64,000 nt of DNA from Anthopleura xanthogrammica (lineage: Eukaryota > Cnidaria > Anthozoa > Actiniaria > Actiniidae). The stretch is taken from positions 9,879,263-9,943,262 of the forward strand of contig OZ025223.1 of NCBI GenBank assembly GCA_964019055.1, given 5' to 3'. This document shows, piece by piece, positions 1 to 11,594 of the stretch; position 1 is the stretch's first letter, and each line of letters begins with the position of its first letter. The notes under the pieces are model-generated. The model searched no databases. It had not been told where the DNA came from and worked only from the letters and a program-made list of their open reading frames with translations. The position numbers were made by a program, and so were the translations under genes.

Positions 1-440
1 TAAAAACTGGCTTCACAACAACACGAGTCATGTCGACTGAACAACAAGCGAACTGCTTGTCCTGCCAACACAAGGTAATTCTTTACTGCTTGCTTCCCTG
101 GTCTCATAGTTTATTTATTTGCTTATATTTTTCTTTTTTTCTGTCAATTATTATGGTTTATTTAATTATTTGCTGTCTTTTTTTCTGTTGTTTTCTCGTT
201 TGATAATTTTACGACACACGTTTTTGAACCATGTGTTCGAACCGAACAAATTCCTAGTGCTAGCTTCCTGGCGTAAATGATAAATTTACGTGTGTATATG
301 GAGGTAAAAAGTTTGCTGAACAGTTCTACTTGCATTAGTTTTATTTACTCCAAGTTTTTAAAACTGATTCTTATTTACGGGCGTAGTATCTATCAGCTGT
401 ATGAATTCATTAACTCATTACTTAGCACACTACGGGAAAT
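1..440. other. No recognised gene
   Basis: AT-rich sequence with no reading frame I can assign. A short open stretch on the plus strand before a possible donor near 83/84 contains a CxxC pair but resembles nothing I know, so it is not called as an exon. Confidence 0.5.
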
Positions 441-1513
441 GAGTCTCCCTAAATGTCGAGTGTCGAGTGTCGAGGGTAGCATGTCGAGGGTCGAGGGTAT
501 GAAGTCGAGGGTCGAGGGTATGAAGTCGAGGGTAGGAATATATAGTTTGGATAATGTAAAAATATAGGAAAAATAGATAACATAATTTAGTTAATTTAGA
601 ATTTATCGTCAGCCGCGCTAACATTTAGTTGCCGCGAACACTTGGGAGTAAACGGCTTCAAAGCAATTCTTGAAACAAAATTTGTGAATTTACTAATATG
701 AAAAGGATCAGTGTCCCTAATAGTTCCGAGTTTGATCAGATGTTCACCATTTCATATTTGTAAAGTCAAACCTTTCTGCAATGTACTAAACCTGATCGAC
801 AAAGTACTCAGTCACGATCGTAAATATAGAATATTCATGAACGCTGCGTAGAAGCTAACTTAAATGGAACAGTAGATCACATTTCGACTTGGAACTATTA
901 TACGGTAGTTATAAATGCCATAGAGCAAGATGAAACACGTCCAGCTCTCTCTTCTAAACACGATCACTTTACAGTGTTACTTTAATTGCGTAAATTTGTT
1001 ATCCGACTCAATCACGGTTAAATCGTCGCCGGATGACGGAATTGTCACAGAATAAAATCAAAGTTAGAATCAAACAAGAAATCAAACATAGAACATGCCT
1101 TTTGAATAAAAGTGACAAATGATAGCGTAAGAAAATTAAAACAGAATACTGTAACTTTTACATACAGTATTTCGTAGTTTTTCTTGTTGTTTATTCATCG
1201 GAATCAGTATTTATGATACCAGACCAGATATCTGACCTGGGTCAAATTGCTTGCATGGTTGTCAGATAACAAATCTAATTACAAAAATAAAGAAAGCAAA
1301 TTATGAGCGTTGTAAAATTCATCCTTACAGTTTTTTACAGTTTTACGATAAATTCTAAATTAACTAAATTATGTTATCTATTTTTCCTATATTTTTACAT
1401 TATCCAAACTATATATTCCTACCCTCGACTTCATACCCTCGACCCTCGACTTCATACCCTCGACCCTCGACATGCTACCCTCGACACTCGACACTCGACA
1501 TTTAGGGAGACTC
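441..1513. mobile_element. Non-autonomous TIR DNA element with subterminal GTCGAG-type array (copy 1)
   Basis: Two inverted arms of about 170 bp (roughly 441-610 and 1343-1513) begin with GAGTCTCCCTAAATGTCGAG and its complement. Each arm carries a short tandem array of GTCGAGGG/GTCGAGTG-type units and then a matching AT-rich stretch. The element is flanked by the 8-bp direct repeat CGGGAAAT at 433-440 and 1514-1521, which fits a target-site duplication. The roughly 730-bp interior holds no convincing reading frame, so it must be moved in trans, if at all. The superfamily is not clear; an 8-9 bp duplication is compatible with MULE, Merlin, hAT or P. A relative lies at 26700-27470. Confidence 0.8.
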
Positions 1514-3170
1514 CGGGAAATATTACATGAAGGGTAAGCCAAACAGAAAATCTTGTGAAAGGATTCAGACAAATTCGTTTTGATTTTATTTGCTATTTTT
1601 CAAAATTTTTCAATCTTAATCGTTTGTTTAGTGTCAGTTTACACAAGTAATAATCGCACCCAAATAAAACTAGAGATTTAAAAACCTAGAGCTTCATGGC
1701 GTTTAAATGGCTTTTTAACCAATCATCGCAGCAGCATAATCTATGTCGTCCAATCAAAGTACTTTATAATGATATGGAAGCCATTTGAGTGTCTTGACCA
1801 AAGCGCGGACGCGCGCTCGCGTCTGGTTACCCGCCAAAACACCTTGAGAAGCCAGTGAGTAACAGCTGATTCGAACACAAATATTCAAAAGAGTAGGGGA
1901 AAAAACCAGCTTTTTTCATAAAGGTATCGTAACTCATGTCCTCTATTTTAGTGTTATTGCTAGTGTATTTTATGGTACAGTTATTCATGTCATTATCCTT
2001 CCTGTGAGCTTTTTCTTTTGGCCTTGTAAAGTAAAAATATTTTTCACTACAAAACTTACCGAACTGTGTGAACAAAGGCGCAACCCGAAGCTGCTTTTAC
2101 CAGTTTTGAAAACTAGTTTGACATTAAAACGTTTCAGTCTCTTCTCCTTATTTTTAGGACAAGATACAAGATATTTATTGAACACTACAAAAGTGTTCTT
2201 CAAAACTGTTGGAACAGGCAAGGCGAAGCCAAGCCAAACAAGTTATCTTCAAATTCAAGAAACATTTGAATGTCATTTCAGGTAACACAACAACTACTTC
2301 CTTGTACATTATTCTTTCTTTTTTTAATTAGTTTATTTTCTCTTTAAACCTGGTGTAAATAAATGTGTTTCTTTGTTGTTGGCAGTTCGAAAATATCTGG
2401 CAAAATTCGTCGACTTCCTTCAAGCATTATTTCAAACATGTTTCTACCTGGTACAAAGTAATGGAAATAAAATATAAACAAATATCATGACATCTCAGTG
2501 AAGCAAGTAAGTAGTTTTTTATTTATTGGCATAATATTTCAATATGTTCTTAGCACTAAAATCGTGCTTAAAGCAACAGTTAGAGAAACCATATAATAGT
2601 ATATACTTTTTGAGTTTCAAAAATACTTTGCTAAGTAAATTCACTGTCGCAATGATTCCCATAAGTTCCCCTGGGCATAGCTAAAATATAGCAATATTTA
2701 ATATACATGTTCACCAGAAAACAGGTAAATTTTTCTTTCTGTTTTAGTTATACTTTTCTTAAAATATAGCAATAGTCTTACCAGAATAACAATTCAACCA
2801 TAACCTAACTATTGTCATTAAATTTACGTAGTACTTCGGTGAGCATCTAATTTTTTTTTCAAAGAGAAAAAATCCGCAGAAAATCCGGCAAGCAGCAGCC
2901 CCATGTTCAGTTGTAGCAAACTTAGAGCCCCTTATCGGTTTAACATAGTGTTACATTCACATCTTTAACATAATAAGCATCCCATTGATCAGGGGTGGGT
3001 CCACACTGATTTTGAGTAGTTTTTTCATGCTCCCCCACCACCCCCACCCCCCAAAAAAATTATATTCTCAGAGAATCTATGTCCGTCATTTTTCAAGGCA
3101 TTCCGGGCCAGGAGGGCACAGTAAGCCTCGCTAGGTCCACCCCTGTTGATAGGTATCACTCTCTAATGGA
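1514..3170. other. Intergenic, no recognised gene
   Basis: Small open frames occur around 1830-2285 on both strands but have no recognisable domain or convincing splice partners. A C-rich patch near 3033-3054 is low complexity. Nothing else stands out. Confidence 0.5.
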
Positions 3171-3406
3171 GCGGTAATACGAGCAACAAAATCGTGCAAC
3201 TTGTTGAGCAACAAAAATCGATGTTGCAAGTTGCAAAATTTTGTTGCAAAAAGTAGAAGCACTTTCTACTTTTTGCAACAAGCAGCCACGACTTGCAACA
3301 TCGATTTTTGTTGCGCGAGAAGTTGCTTGCGGAGTAGTAATACTTGCAACACAACAATGTTGCGCAACAATTCAAGTTGCACGGCTTTTGTTGCTCGTAT
3401 TACCGC
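3171..3406. mobile_element. MITE built of GTTGCAA/TTGCAAC motifs
   Basis: The ends are inverted repeats beginning GCGGTAATACGAGCAACAAA on both sides, about 30 bp long with few mismatches. The 236-bp interior is a dense set of short inverted TTGCAAC/GTTGCAA words, so the whole element can fold into nested hairpins. No coding capacity. No clear target duplication was seen, so the exact ends are approximate. Confidence 0.7.
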
Positions 3407-3944
3407 ACCTTAATAGCTTTTTGTTCTATTTGTACATATATGGAATATCATAATTTGTTATACTGAAATTATTCGTTAACTCGAGCAATTACTTAGCAAA
3501 TAAAACTGGATTCCTTTCACAACGGGAAATTATTACTTCAAAAAGTCCTAATAAGTTAATGTCTGCGATTCGAGGGACGTTGCCTCGTGGTCAATTTAAG
3601 ATGCGAGCATACTACGACTTTTGGATCCGAAAAACGGTTTGAAAAGAACCCAGCTACTATATTGGTACTGATGACGTAACGTCACTGTATTGTAAACCTT
3701 AATATTAGTAATAATTAATAACTAATAATAATAAAATACGGGACAGGGTCCTGACACCCTGAACCTCGTTGGATCCAACAATGGTCTAATTGTTAATTAG
3801 ACAATTAGAACGAGCATTTGAATATAATTGTTTCGTTCTTTGAAAGTTTAAGCAATTCATTGAATCGTTGTAGGAATTTCAGGTTTTCCATAAGAGTATA
3901 TTCATTTTTCTAGTAGGTTTCAGTTTTATCCTATGATCAGCTAA

Positions 3945-6380
3945 TCATGCTTCGTCAGTAGAATCGGTATCAGAATCTTCTTGGTTTCGAGCTAGAATGA
4001 GAAAAGAAGAGAGCATGATACCGTGAGTTTTTCACAGTTGTACGAAATTGCTCTACTACTAATAACCAGAGTATATCTTACCAAATCTTGCGTGGTTTAG
4101 TGAGGCTAACATTCGTAACATAAAAGAAGCTGGGACTGTTATCGTATCTCTGCTCTCCTCTAACATCTGTTCGTTCCTCCTAATGATCTAATGAAGAAAT
4201 GCACGTCGATCAAATCGCAAGTCATGTACTGTACATAATACCACAGGTATCCCATAACACTAACCTCATCCAGACCATCGATTTGTAATGGTGTGTCAGC
4301 AGTAGGTGCCCATAGTTTAATATCATAGTCAATACCGCTTGAAGCAAGAACTAAGTAGGGAAGAAAAATTATTATCACAATAGCCCACTTTCGATATTCT
4401 GGTTGAGTGATCACGCACAAAACAATTCAAGACGAGGCTCCGGGGAAACAAAAGAATATATTAGGATTCCTCCATTGTTTCCCCGGAGCCTCGTCTTGCA
4501 ATTGCTTTGTGCGTGACCATTCAACCAAAATATCGAAAGTGGGCTATTGCAATGATCGATCAAACCAGGGCTTAAAATAACGGCCGGTCATCGGACAATT
4601 TCCGGCCAGAATTTGAACTTGTCCGGTCAAATTATTGCCTGTTATTTTGACCAATAACGTTGGTGAAACAAAAACAAAAAAAGAAAAGAAAAAAAAGAAG
4701 AAAAAAAACGTTGGTGACAGACCAGCCGCTATTTTAAGCTCTGGAAACTGAAGTAGACTTCTTCAACATCGAAGGAACCCAGTGATCACTAGCTTCACCC
4801 ATGACATACTTACTTGGATCAAATGGGTGTGGTTGCACACAGTTGACAACATGCCGATCACCCTGTAGGATCATCACAATTTCTGTCGTGTCTTTATTCC
4901 ATATGAAGATTCTACCGCAATCACTTCCACTCAAGATAAAGCGATCTCCCCAAAACCTTGCCTCTTTTATCTGTGGAGATAATACCATTCATTATATTAC
5001 AAACAGCACCCTTTTCGTATTATTGGAAGTAAAGTGTTCTTACCATGGTTCGGGCATTCCTGTGCCCGCGGTATACTCTGGTCATCTTAGGTATCCAAAC
5101 CTCTTTTTCCTCGCCCATCTCTCCATCACAAGGTTCGTTCGTTCGTTCGAAGTGCTTTATTAACTTATAATTCCTGAATACACGTTGTATTCGTGCCGCC
5201 GCCAAATGATGTTCAAGTGACTCTTGAATGGGTACACCAGTGACGGCTTCTGGTGATACTTCACCACGTGTTCCAGCCACACCCTGCGATACATTATCAC
5301 GTGTTTTGGCTACACCCTTCGATACTTTACCACGTGTTTTGGCTACACCCTTCGATACCTTACCACGTGTTGCCGCCACACCCTGCAATCTTTCTTTTCC
5401 TTTCATAGTTTCTATGGTAACATCGGGTCTACCCGATACGTCATTTGAATCATTATCAGTCTGTACTTCCATGTTTTCCTGATCACTATCAGGATCGTCT
5501 TCTTTAGTGTTTTTAGCTTTGTTATCAGTAGTGTTAGGAGAAGTGATTTCAATTTTCACACCGCTTGATCCTGCAACAGTGTGGTCAATATTCAAAGCAA
5601 AATCCATTTTTTCATCACTCTTTTCGCCATCACCATCATCATCATCATCGCAGTCCTTCCTTTGGTTCTCTGAGTCCACAATATTTGATGTTCCACTTGA
5701 CGCAGTTTCAAAGACGTCATCAGAGGATTCATCAACGTTCATATCAACAGAGTCCTGGTTACTTGTCCCTTCATCGAAGGGAAGCTGTTCTGAAGTGTTG
5801 GTTGCCCTGGAGCTGTCAGATGAAGACCTCACACGAGGGGGTAAAGAAGGAAGAGACGGCATTGAAGAAGAAGAAGAGGAAGACTCGCTCCTCGATCCTG
5901 TCCTCAGTCTATTCCTCTGGTTTCCTCGGAAGGATTCTTCGATCCAGCGGACAAATAAATCAGACATGCGCTGCATGAGTGTGCTTTCAGTTGAGGCAGC
6001 CTCACTTTCAGGTCTAGCATTTGGACCAGTGTCAGACCAGTCCCCTCGCAGACGTAGTCGTTTAAGAGGGAGGCTCCTCTTTCGATCATTATTAGAAAAC
6101 GCTCCATTTTCTTGCCCTCCACCTTCACAAGTCAGACGAACTTCTTTCTCTCCTCGCATGTTGAACAAGTATATATAATCAGCACAGTAACTAACAAGCA
6201 GCTCGCGTCCATCAGAACTGTAAAGCAAGAAAGAAAAACAATGCCAGTTTTAACAGTCACATCGCTATTGCTGTGGTGATGCTGTGGTTGTTGTTGTTAT
6301 CATTGACTATTATGGTGGTGTTGGTATTGGTGGCGAAGGTGGTGAAAGTCGTAGTGTTTTTTTGGTGATGTAAGTGTTGT

Positions 6381-6421
<41 letters not shown>

Positions 6422-9400
6422 ATACTGGTGGGTGATGGTGCTCTGGGGGAGTATGGTGGTGAATAGTGCTGGTGGTGAATAGTGCTGGTGGTGAAAGTGC
6501 TGGTGGTGGTGACTTTTTTTGTTGTTGATGCGTTGTCGTTGTTATTGTTAATACTGGTGTTGGTTCTCGTGATGAATACCAGTGGTGGTGAGGTGCTGGT
6601 GGTGAACGTGGTGGAGTTGGTGAAGGTGATGAAAGTCGAAGTGACAGTTTTTGTTGTTGTTGATGTCGTTGTTGTTGTTGCTGATGGAGAGGGTGGTGGT
6701 GGTAGTGATGGGTGCGGTTGTTGTTGTTGTTGATGTCGTTGTTGTTGTTGTTGCTGATGGAGAAGGTGGTGGTGGTAGTGATGGGTGCGGTTGTTGTTGT
6801 TGTTGTTGTTGTTGATGTCGTTGTTGGTGGTGGTGCTGATGGAGAAAGTGGTGGTGGTAGTGATGGGTGCGGTTTTTGCTGTTAGTGGGCTGAGCTGTAG
6901 TCCCACATTCAGAACTTCATCAAGTTGCACATCCAACACACTGATTCAACAACATCAAATAAACATGTTTCAGTTCCACACTAAATAAATGTATTAAAAC
7001 TCATTACCTATACTGTAGTGACGTAACCCGACATGTCCTGTCTTTGAGGGAATCAGGTTTAAATTTACACAGCATTCCTTTCATTCCACGACTAGAGTTT
7101 GCTGTGCTCAAAGAGCGACAGTCAAACAACGCAACAGTACTGTCTTCACAGCCAATGCCAAGCTGATAGGGTGCCAAAGGGTTTATACCAATAGATGTGA
7201 TGGCCTTTCCGCAATCTATCAGGACATCCTTACAAAACATAAACAGTTTGAACAAAACTGATAATAGGACATGGGGTCTCTTTTTATTTTTGTAGTGTCT
7301 TTAGTTAGTATTTTTATGCTCTTTGTTTCATAGATTTGATGAAGGTGCTTGGAATCATTACCAGCCTATAATGACAGGCAAACACTGCCCATCATGTCCT
7401 ATCAACCATGTTCTGGCAACTAAGTATCTATGTACATTTCTATAAAAACTTACGATAAGCTGGTAAAAATACCACACAAATCCGGAAATGACAACTACAC
7501 TGAGTATTGAAACTCACAACCTAACCAGGAACTGATCAAGCTTGGCTGATAAGTGATGAAGATTTCAAAGCAGTGCTTGATATATCTCACCTCTTTACAG
7601 TCCCGTGCTGAACATCTAGACTTGGTCCTGATATCAAACATACGGACTGTACCATCTTCACCACAGGACATAAATGTGTTAGGGTCTCCTGGTGTTGTAA
7701 CAAGCTAAACATAACAAATTAAACAAAATAGTGAGTCAATATATATAAAAGGATGGAAGATCCTTTGATTAACTATGCCTTTACCACCAAAACTTAGCAT
7801 AAATACGGGATATAAATAAAATAATTTTTTTTTTAATTGTTTATAGAGGATGAGACTTGACAGTAATTCAACTTTTTAACTCATGGTCCTCTCTTATGAC
7901 TCTAGTTGATTAGGGACGGAACTGCCATCAACATGGTTTTCCAAGCCATGTGAAGGTCTAACCATTTACAGATGTAATGACTAAAGCAGCACCTTCTCCT
8001 CAGTTGTTTTAAGACCTTGAGTGCTGGTAGTTAAATATCTATTGACTATTTGTAAAGCAGTTCTCATTCCCACCTCATATGCTGTCCCAGAATGACAGTT
8101 ATAAGAACATTTTCCATATAATTCTGGTCTTTCTATCTCAGTAAAATGGATCATCCCATCTCCTGCACATGACACAATCTATAACAATTATTGATCATAG
8201 ATTAGTACTATATAGTGCATATTACAGTGAATTCTGTTATGTTTAAGTGATGAGGTTATAAGGAAATTTTAAGACCCTGAGTGTTGGATCCTACTGGTAC
8301 TCAAACCATAACCAGGGCTCAAAAAAGGAAACAATTATAGCCTGCAAGTCCAGTAAATTGTGCCTGCCTTTTTATTATTATTTTTTTCGATTTGGCAGTT
8401 CACCGTTATTTTTGCCTGCCAAACCTTAAGTTTTGCCCGGCTTTTGGCCATTGGCAGGCCGCTATTCGAGCCCTGATAACCTCCCACACAACAGACCGAT
8501 ACTCTTACCAACTGAGCTAACCGGTTGGTGGACAGAATTTGGACAAGACTTGACATTCAACATTAAATAATATGCACATATCAAGTGCGTTTACTAAACT
8601 TAAGGGTTTCAGGGCCATAAATTTTGAAGAATTTAAAAAGCAGATGACAATATGTAATATTAAAGTTGCATTTCATAAATACTTTGCCAAAATGATAAGA
8701 AATAGAAGCAAAGACAAAAGAGGTTTCTCAATACGTGTAATAGACAATGTGCATCAAAGCTCACAAAGCACTCTAGGAAAGTGAGTCCATAGAAAATGTA
8801 GAGGGAAAAATTGTCAGATGAATTTTTAGAGAAGCTAAAAAAGCGTAAGCACTCACTTTCCCAAAGTGCTTTGAGCTAGAATTCTGAGCTCATGCACATT
8901 GTTTATTATACACTTAGGCATAAATGATACAATAATTACAATGGACTACTTTGACGATATGGCGATGTACAAAATATCGCAGGCATACATAGGATCTGAT
9001 TGATGAAGAAAAAGATTTGGACTTTTTTCTCAGGCCCTATCATGTTGGTTATATAAGTGACAAGCACTTCATCTTTCTATGTAGTGTCAGTTATTCCTTT
9101 TACATCTTGAATTGCAAGGCAATATGGGGCATCAAGGGGGCAAAAGGCAAAACAAAGATGTCGGATAATAAAGACAGTTTCATTTATTTGTCTTTCTTTC
9201 ATGTCCATCTTCTTAATTCATCTCTTGCCAAATAATCTTGTGGCAAACTTTCAATGTTAATTGATGTCATTATTGTAACATTATTGTATATTTGCCCCCT
9301 ATCAAGATGGCTGCCATATCATCAAATTAGTCCATTTGAATGTGCATATTCAAAGTACGTTTTTGACAATTCATCTTTTGTCATTCAGATGAAGGAATGA

Positions 9401-11594
9401 ATGCTTCTCACCTGTTTGTTTGCTGTACATGGAAGAAACTTTGCACTGAAGATGTTGGCGCGATGACCAGTACGAATTGACTTCAGTAGCTACAAGAAGT
9501 ACCAGTCAGAATGTACAACAATAATTATCAAAGGTATTATCCATCTACACGAAACTGTAAGTTATACTATTAACACTGTTGATGCATGCTTAATATATCG
9601 ATAGCATCTCTATATGTATAAGTACCATGTCTTAGCAGGGTCTGTATATATAATGCAAATATGGCCCAATATACCATGGAAAGCAATGGTATATAAGTCA
9701 TAATTATTATACATGTACCGTGTCTTAGCAAGGTCTTTATATAAGACACACAACAGCTAATATACCATGGAAAGCAATGGTATATATATCAAAATCATTA
9801 TACATGTACTGTATCTTAGCAAGGTCTTCATATAAGACACACAACATCTAATATACCATGGAAAGCAATGGTATATAAATCAAAATTATTATACATGTAC
9901 TGTATCTTAGCAAGGTCTTTAAATAAGACACACAACAGCTAATATACCATGGAAAGCAATGGTATATAAATCAAAATCATTATACATGTACTGTGTCTTA
10001 GCAAGGTCTTTATACAAGACACCCAAAAGCTAATATACCATGGAAAGCAGTGCATGATGGGAAGAGTGAAATACCAACAAATATACAACGGCTTTCCTGC
10101 TTTCTGATTGGCTGTATTTTTTTATGGTGTGGGATAATTAACAATTAGTCCTCGAGTCCGAATGGTCTACGAGTCAATAGCCCATGAGGGCGAAGGCCGA
10201 ATGGGCTATTGACTCGTAGGCCATGAGGGCGAGAGGTCTAATTGTTTTAGTAAAAACCTACTAATCGGTCCAATAAAAGGATGCAAAAAGTTTTGGATTT
10301 TGCTTTAAATATATTTTTTTTGGTTTTCAAAACCGGCGCTTTTCGCTACTAGAGGTCTATCACTAATAGACCCCTAGTAGCTCAGCCAATCACAGGGCTC
10401 GATTGGTGATAGACCATTAGTAGGTTTTTTCTAAAGACCAATATACCATGGTAACCATGCAATGGTATATACATGTACCTTGTGCTGATAAGGTCTAAAT
10501 GTATTATGCATATATAGACCAATATACCATGGTAACCATGCAATGGTATATATATGTACCTTGTGCTGATAAGGTCTGTATATATTCAGCCTACAATCAT
10601 CTGATCCAGAGAGCAACAGATCACCACAGTCACTCCAAGCAATTGTATTAACCTGTCCATAAAGCAAAACATGGATAAATAATGACGAAAAAAAATTGTT
10701 TTCATGCTAGGTTGCTGAAAACATATTTCTTTGATACAGACACTCGCGTTACAATCTCTCAATCAATCAGAGCTAAATCAAATATTACATCGATAATATG
10801 TATGCCAAAATCTTGCTTTTCAAAACTGGACTCTTGGCTTATGCAATTCAATAAAACTTATGATAATGCAAATCATGAAAAATGAGAATAACAACAAAAA
10901 TCTTTTTTAAAAATTGGTTGAAACTTTCATTGTATAATAATCATACAATAACATACATTTAATCCAGGAATATCTATTTGTACATCAAACTGTTTTGTCA
11001 AATCTTTTAAACGTTTCATATGTTTTGTCTTACTGCTCCTAAGTTTGAGATTCAATTTCATACAATCGCTTCACCAAAATTATATTTGATCAAAATATTA
11101 GCCAACCCAAATAAATGAAAATATGTCTCGTATCAGCCGATCAATAACATTTTCAGATACATGATTTGGATTTACATTCTATTACATTCTAATGATGATT
11201 AGAGGATCCTGGATATGCGTGAATAACTGGTCTTTTTATTGTGGAATTATGGAAATTATTCCCATATTTTGTCGACTGCTGTCAAACCAAAACTATATTT
11301 TACACACACTATTCTGTTTTCGACAAAATAGCGAATACAGCCACATATACAAGAACAACGTTATCTACTTACACATCCATCGTGTCCTGTTAGTGTGCCG
11401 GTCCTCTGGAGGCATTGAAGGAGGTATTTGCTACCTAAAACAGCGACCAGAAACAGCTAAACATAAATGAACAACGTATAATCGAGTATAACTGTCAATA
11501 AAAATAATATACCACGAGCTCGTTTGAACAGCAAATCTGGAGTAACAGACCCATAAACTCGCTCCTGTAAGGTCTGATGCAAAGCATCCCTCAT
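3945..11594 (-). CDS. DCAF6: DDB1- and CUL4-associated factor 6 (NRIP/IQWD1)
   Basis: WD40 substrate receptor of CUL4-DDB1 ubiquitin ligases; the human protein also binds nuclear receptors and calmodulin. Twelve coding exons on the minus strand: 11594-11513, 11434-11373, 10652-10560, 9489-9412, 8178-8074, 7704-7591, 7228-7008, 6217-5044, 4970-4814, 4350-4265, 4187-4082, 3991-3945. All phases close, giving 774 residues (human about 860). N-terminal WD40 repeats (about residues 40-300) include [14 protein letters not shown] and [14 protein letters not shown]. The large exon 8 begins [11 protein letters not shown] and has the conserved [14 protein letters not shown] and SLMQRMSD-type segments, a long acidic Ser-rich linker, an 11-residue tandem repeat and an IQ motif ([17 protein letters not shown], about residues 588-604). 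The C-terminal WD40 pair contains [14 protein letters not shown] and [13 protein letters not shown], followed by [17 protein letters not shown]. The start at 11594 is inferred from phase and order; the N-terminus is the least certain part. Confidence 0.93.
4378..4549. repeat. Long inverted repeat (hairpin) in a DCAF6 intron
   Basis: Arms of about 74 bp (4378-4451 and 4475-4549) are near-perfect complements around a spacer of about 23 bp. They include the blocks CAAGACGAGGCTCCGGGGAA and its complement. It begins less than 30 bp from the acceptor of the exon at 4265-4350. Probably a foldback MITE; no target duplication was identified. Confidence 0.75.
4566..4743. mobile_element. hAT-like MITE
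   Basis: The left end CAGGGCTTAAAATAACGGCC and the right end (read inverted) CAGAGCTTAAAATAGCGGCT are near-identical inverted repeats. CAGGGCT-type termini are common in animal hAT elements. The interior is A-rich with a small duplication of AACGTTGGTGA. No transposase. Flanking 8-bp duplications are not clear. The element ends about 70 bp from the DCAF6 exon at 4814-4970. Confidence 0.6.
5255..5392 (-). repeat. 33-bp coding tandem repeat in DCAF6
   Basis: About four units of 33 bp inside DCAF6 exon 8 encode 11-residue repeats of the form GVAxTRGxVSK just before the IQ motif. Period and reading frame agree, so copy changes keep the frame. I know no counterpart at this place in human DCAF6. 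Confidence 0.8.
6240..6890. repeat. Trinucleotide-rich (GTT/GGT) low-complexity tract
   Basis: The DCAF6 intron between exons 7 and 8 is filled with irregular GTT, GGT and GAT runs. A roughly 75-bp unit with TGTTGATGTCGTTGTTGTTG recurs near 6650, 6720 and 6805. Open frames here are low-complexity artefacts. Confidence 0.85.
8285..8530 (-). mobile_element. tRNA-derived SINE fragment, interrupted by a MITE
   Basis: Read on the minus strand, 8530-8477 starts ACCGGTTAGCTCAGTTGGTA, a near-perfect tRNA-type A box. After skipping the inserted MITE at 8312-8476, the sequence continues GGTTTGAGTACC, a good B box. A and B boxes are thus correctly spaced only once the MITE is removed. It sits in a DCAF6 intron in the same orientation as the gene. 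Confidence 0.65.
8312..8476. mobile_element. hAT-like MITE inserted in the SINE
   Basis: About 165 bp with inverted ends CAGGGCTCAAA and CAGGGCTCGAA (right end read inverted). Flanking sequence repeats GGTTAT/ATAACC on both sides, a probable though imperfect target duplication. The interior has GCCTGCC/GGCAGGC words and no coding capacity. Confidence 0.65.
8745..8905. repeat. Imperfect inverted repeat in a DCAF6 intron
   Basis: The left arm around 8748-8785 (GTGCATCAAAGCTCACAAAG, ending AAAGTGAGT) is matched in inverse orientation at about 8850-8902. Probably a small MITE. Confidence 0.45.
9600..10060. repeat. 91-bp tandem array in a DCAF6 intron
   Basis: Five units with ATACCATGGAAAGC at about 9671, 9762, 9853, 9944 and 10035, a steady period of 91 bp. 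Each unit contains a short palindrome (ATACCAT...ATGGTAT). Most also carry a diverged copy of the exon-3 end and splice donor of DCAF6 (minus strand AGACCTTGCTAAGACAC then GGTACATGT, against AGACCTTATCAGCACAAG then GTACATAT at the real exon). Confidence 0.8.
10141..10440. repeat. Palindromic interspersed repeat
   Basis: A complex inverted repeat centred on AATAGCCCATGAGGGCGAAG and its partial complement, bounded by TTAGTCCTCGAG and GAGAGGTCTAATTG. It is followed by a second inverted pair (AAACCTACTAATCGGTC against GACCATTAGTAGGTTT). It looks like one or two nested MITEs in a DCAF6 intron. No coding capacity. Confidence 0.6.
10441..10600. repeat. Tandem duplication of the DCAF6 exon 3 donor
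   Basis: An 81-bp unit occurs twice (ATACCATGG at 10443 and 10524). The unit includes the last 18 bases of exon 3 (10560-10577), its GT donor and following intron. A second complete donor-containing copy therefore lies about 81 bp inside the intron. In minus-strand translation the peptide RPYQHKV appears twice. Confidence 0.85.

Noticed and set aside
1..83. Possible terminal piece of a plus-strand exon with donor at 84
   Set aside because: Short, no recognisable domain, and no partner exon downstream that I can identify.
5507..6178. 223-residue plus-strand open frame
   Set aside because: Antisense shadow of DCAF6 exon 8; no domain.
10957..11038. Apparent extra DCAF6 exon with consistent phase
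   Set aside because: The exon at 11434-11373 ends HDGC and joins directly to VNTIAW of the next exon, as in human DCAF6; the extra piece would break this conserved WD40 strand.
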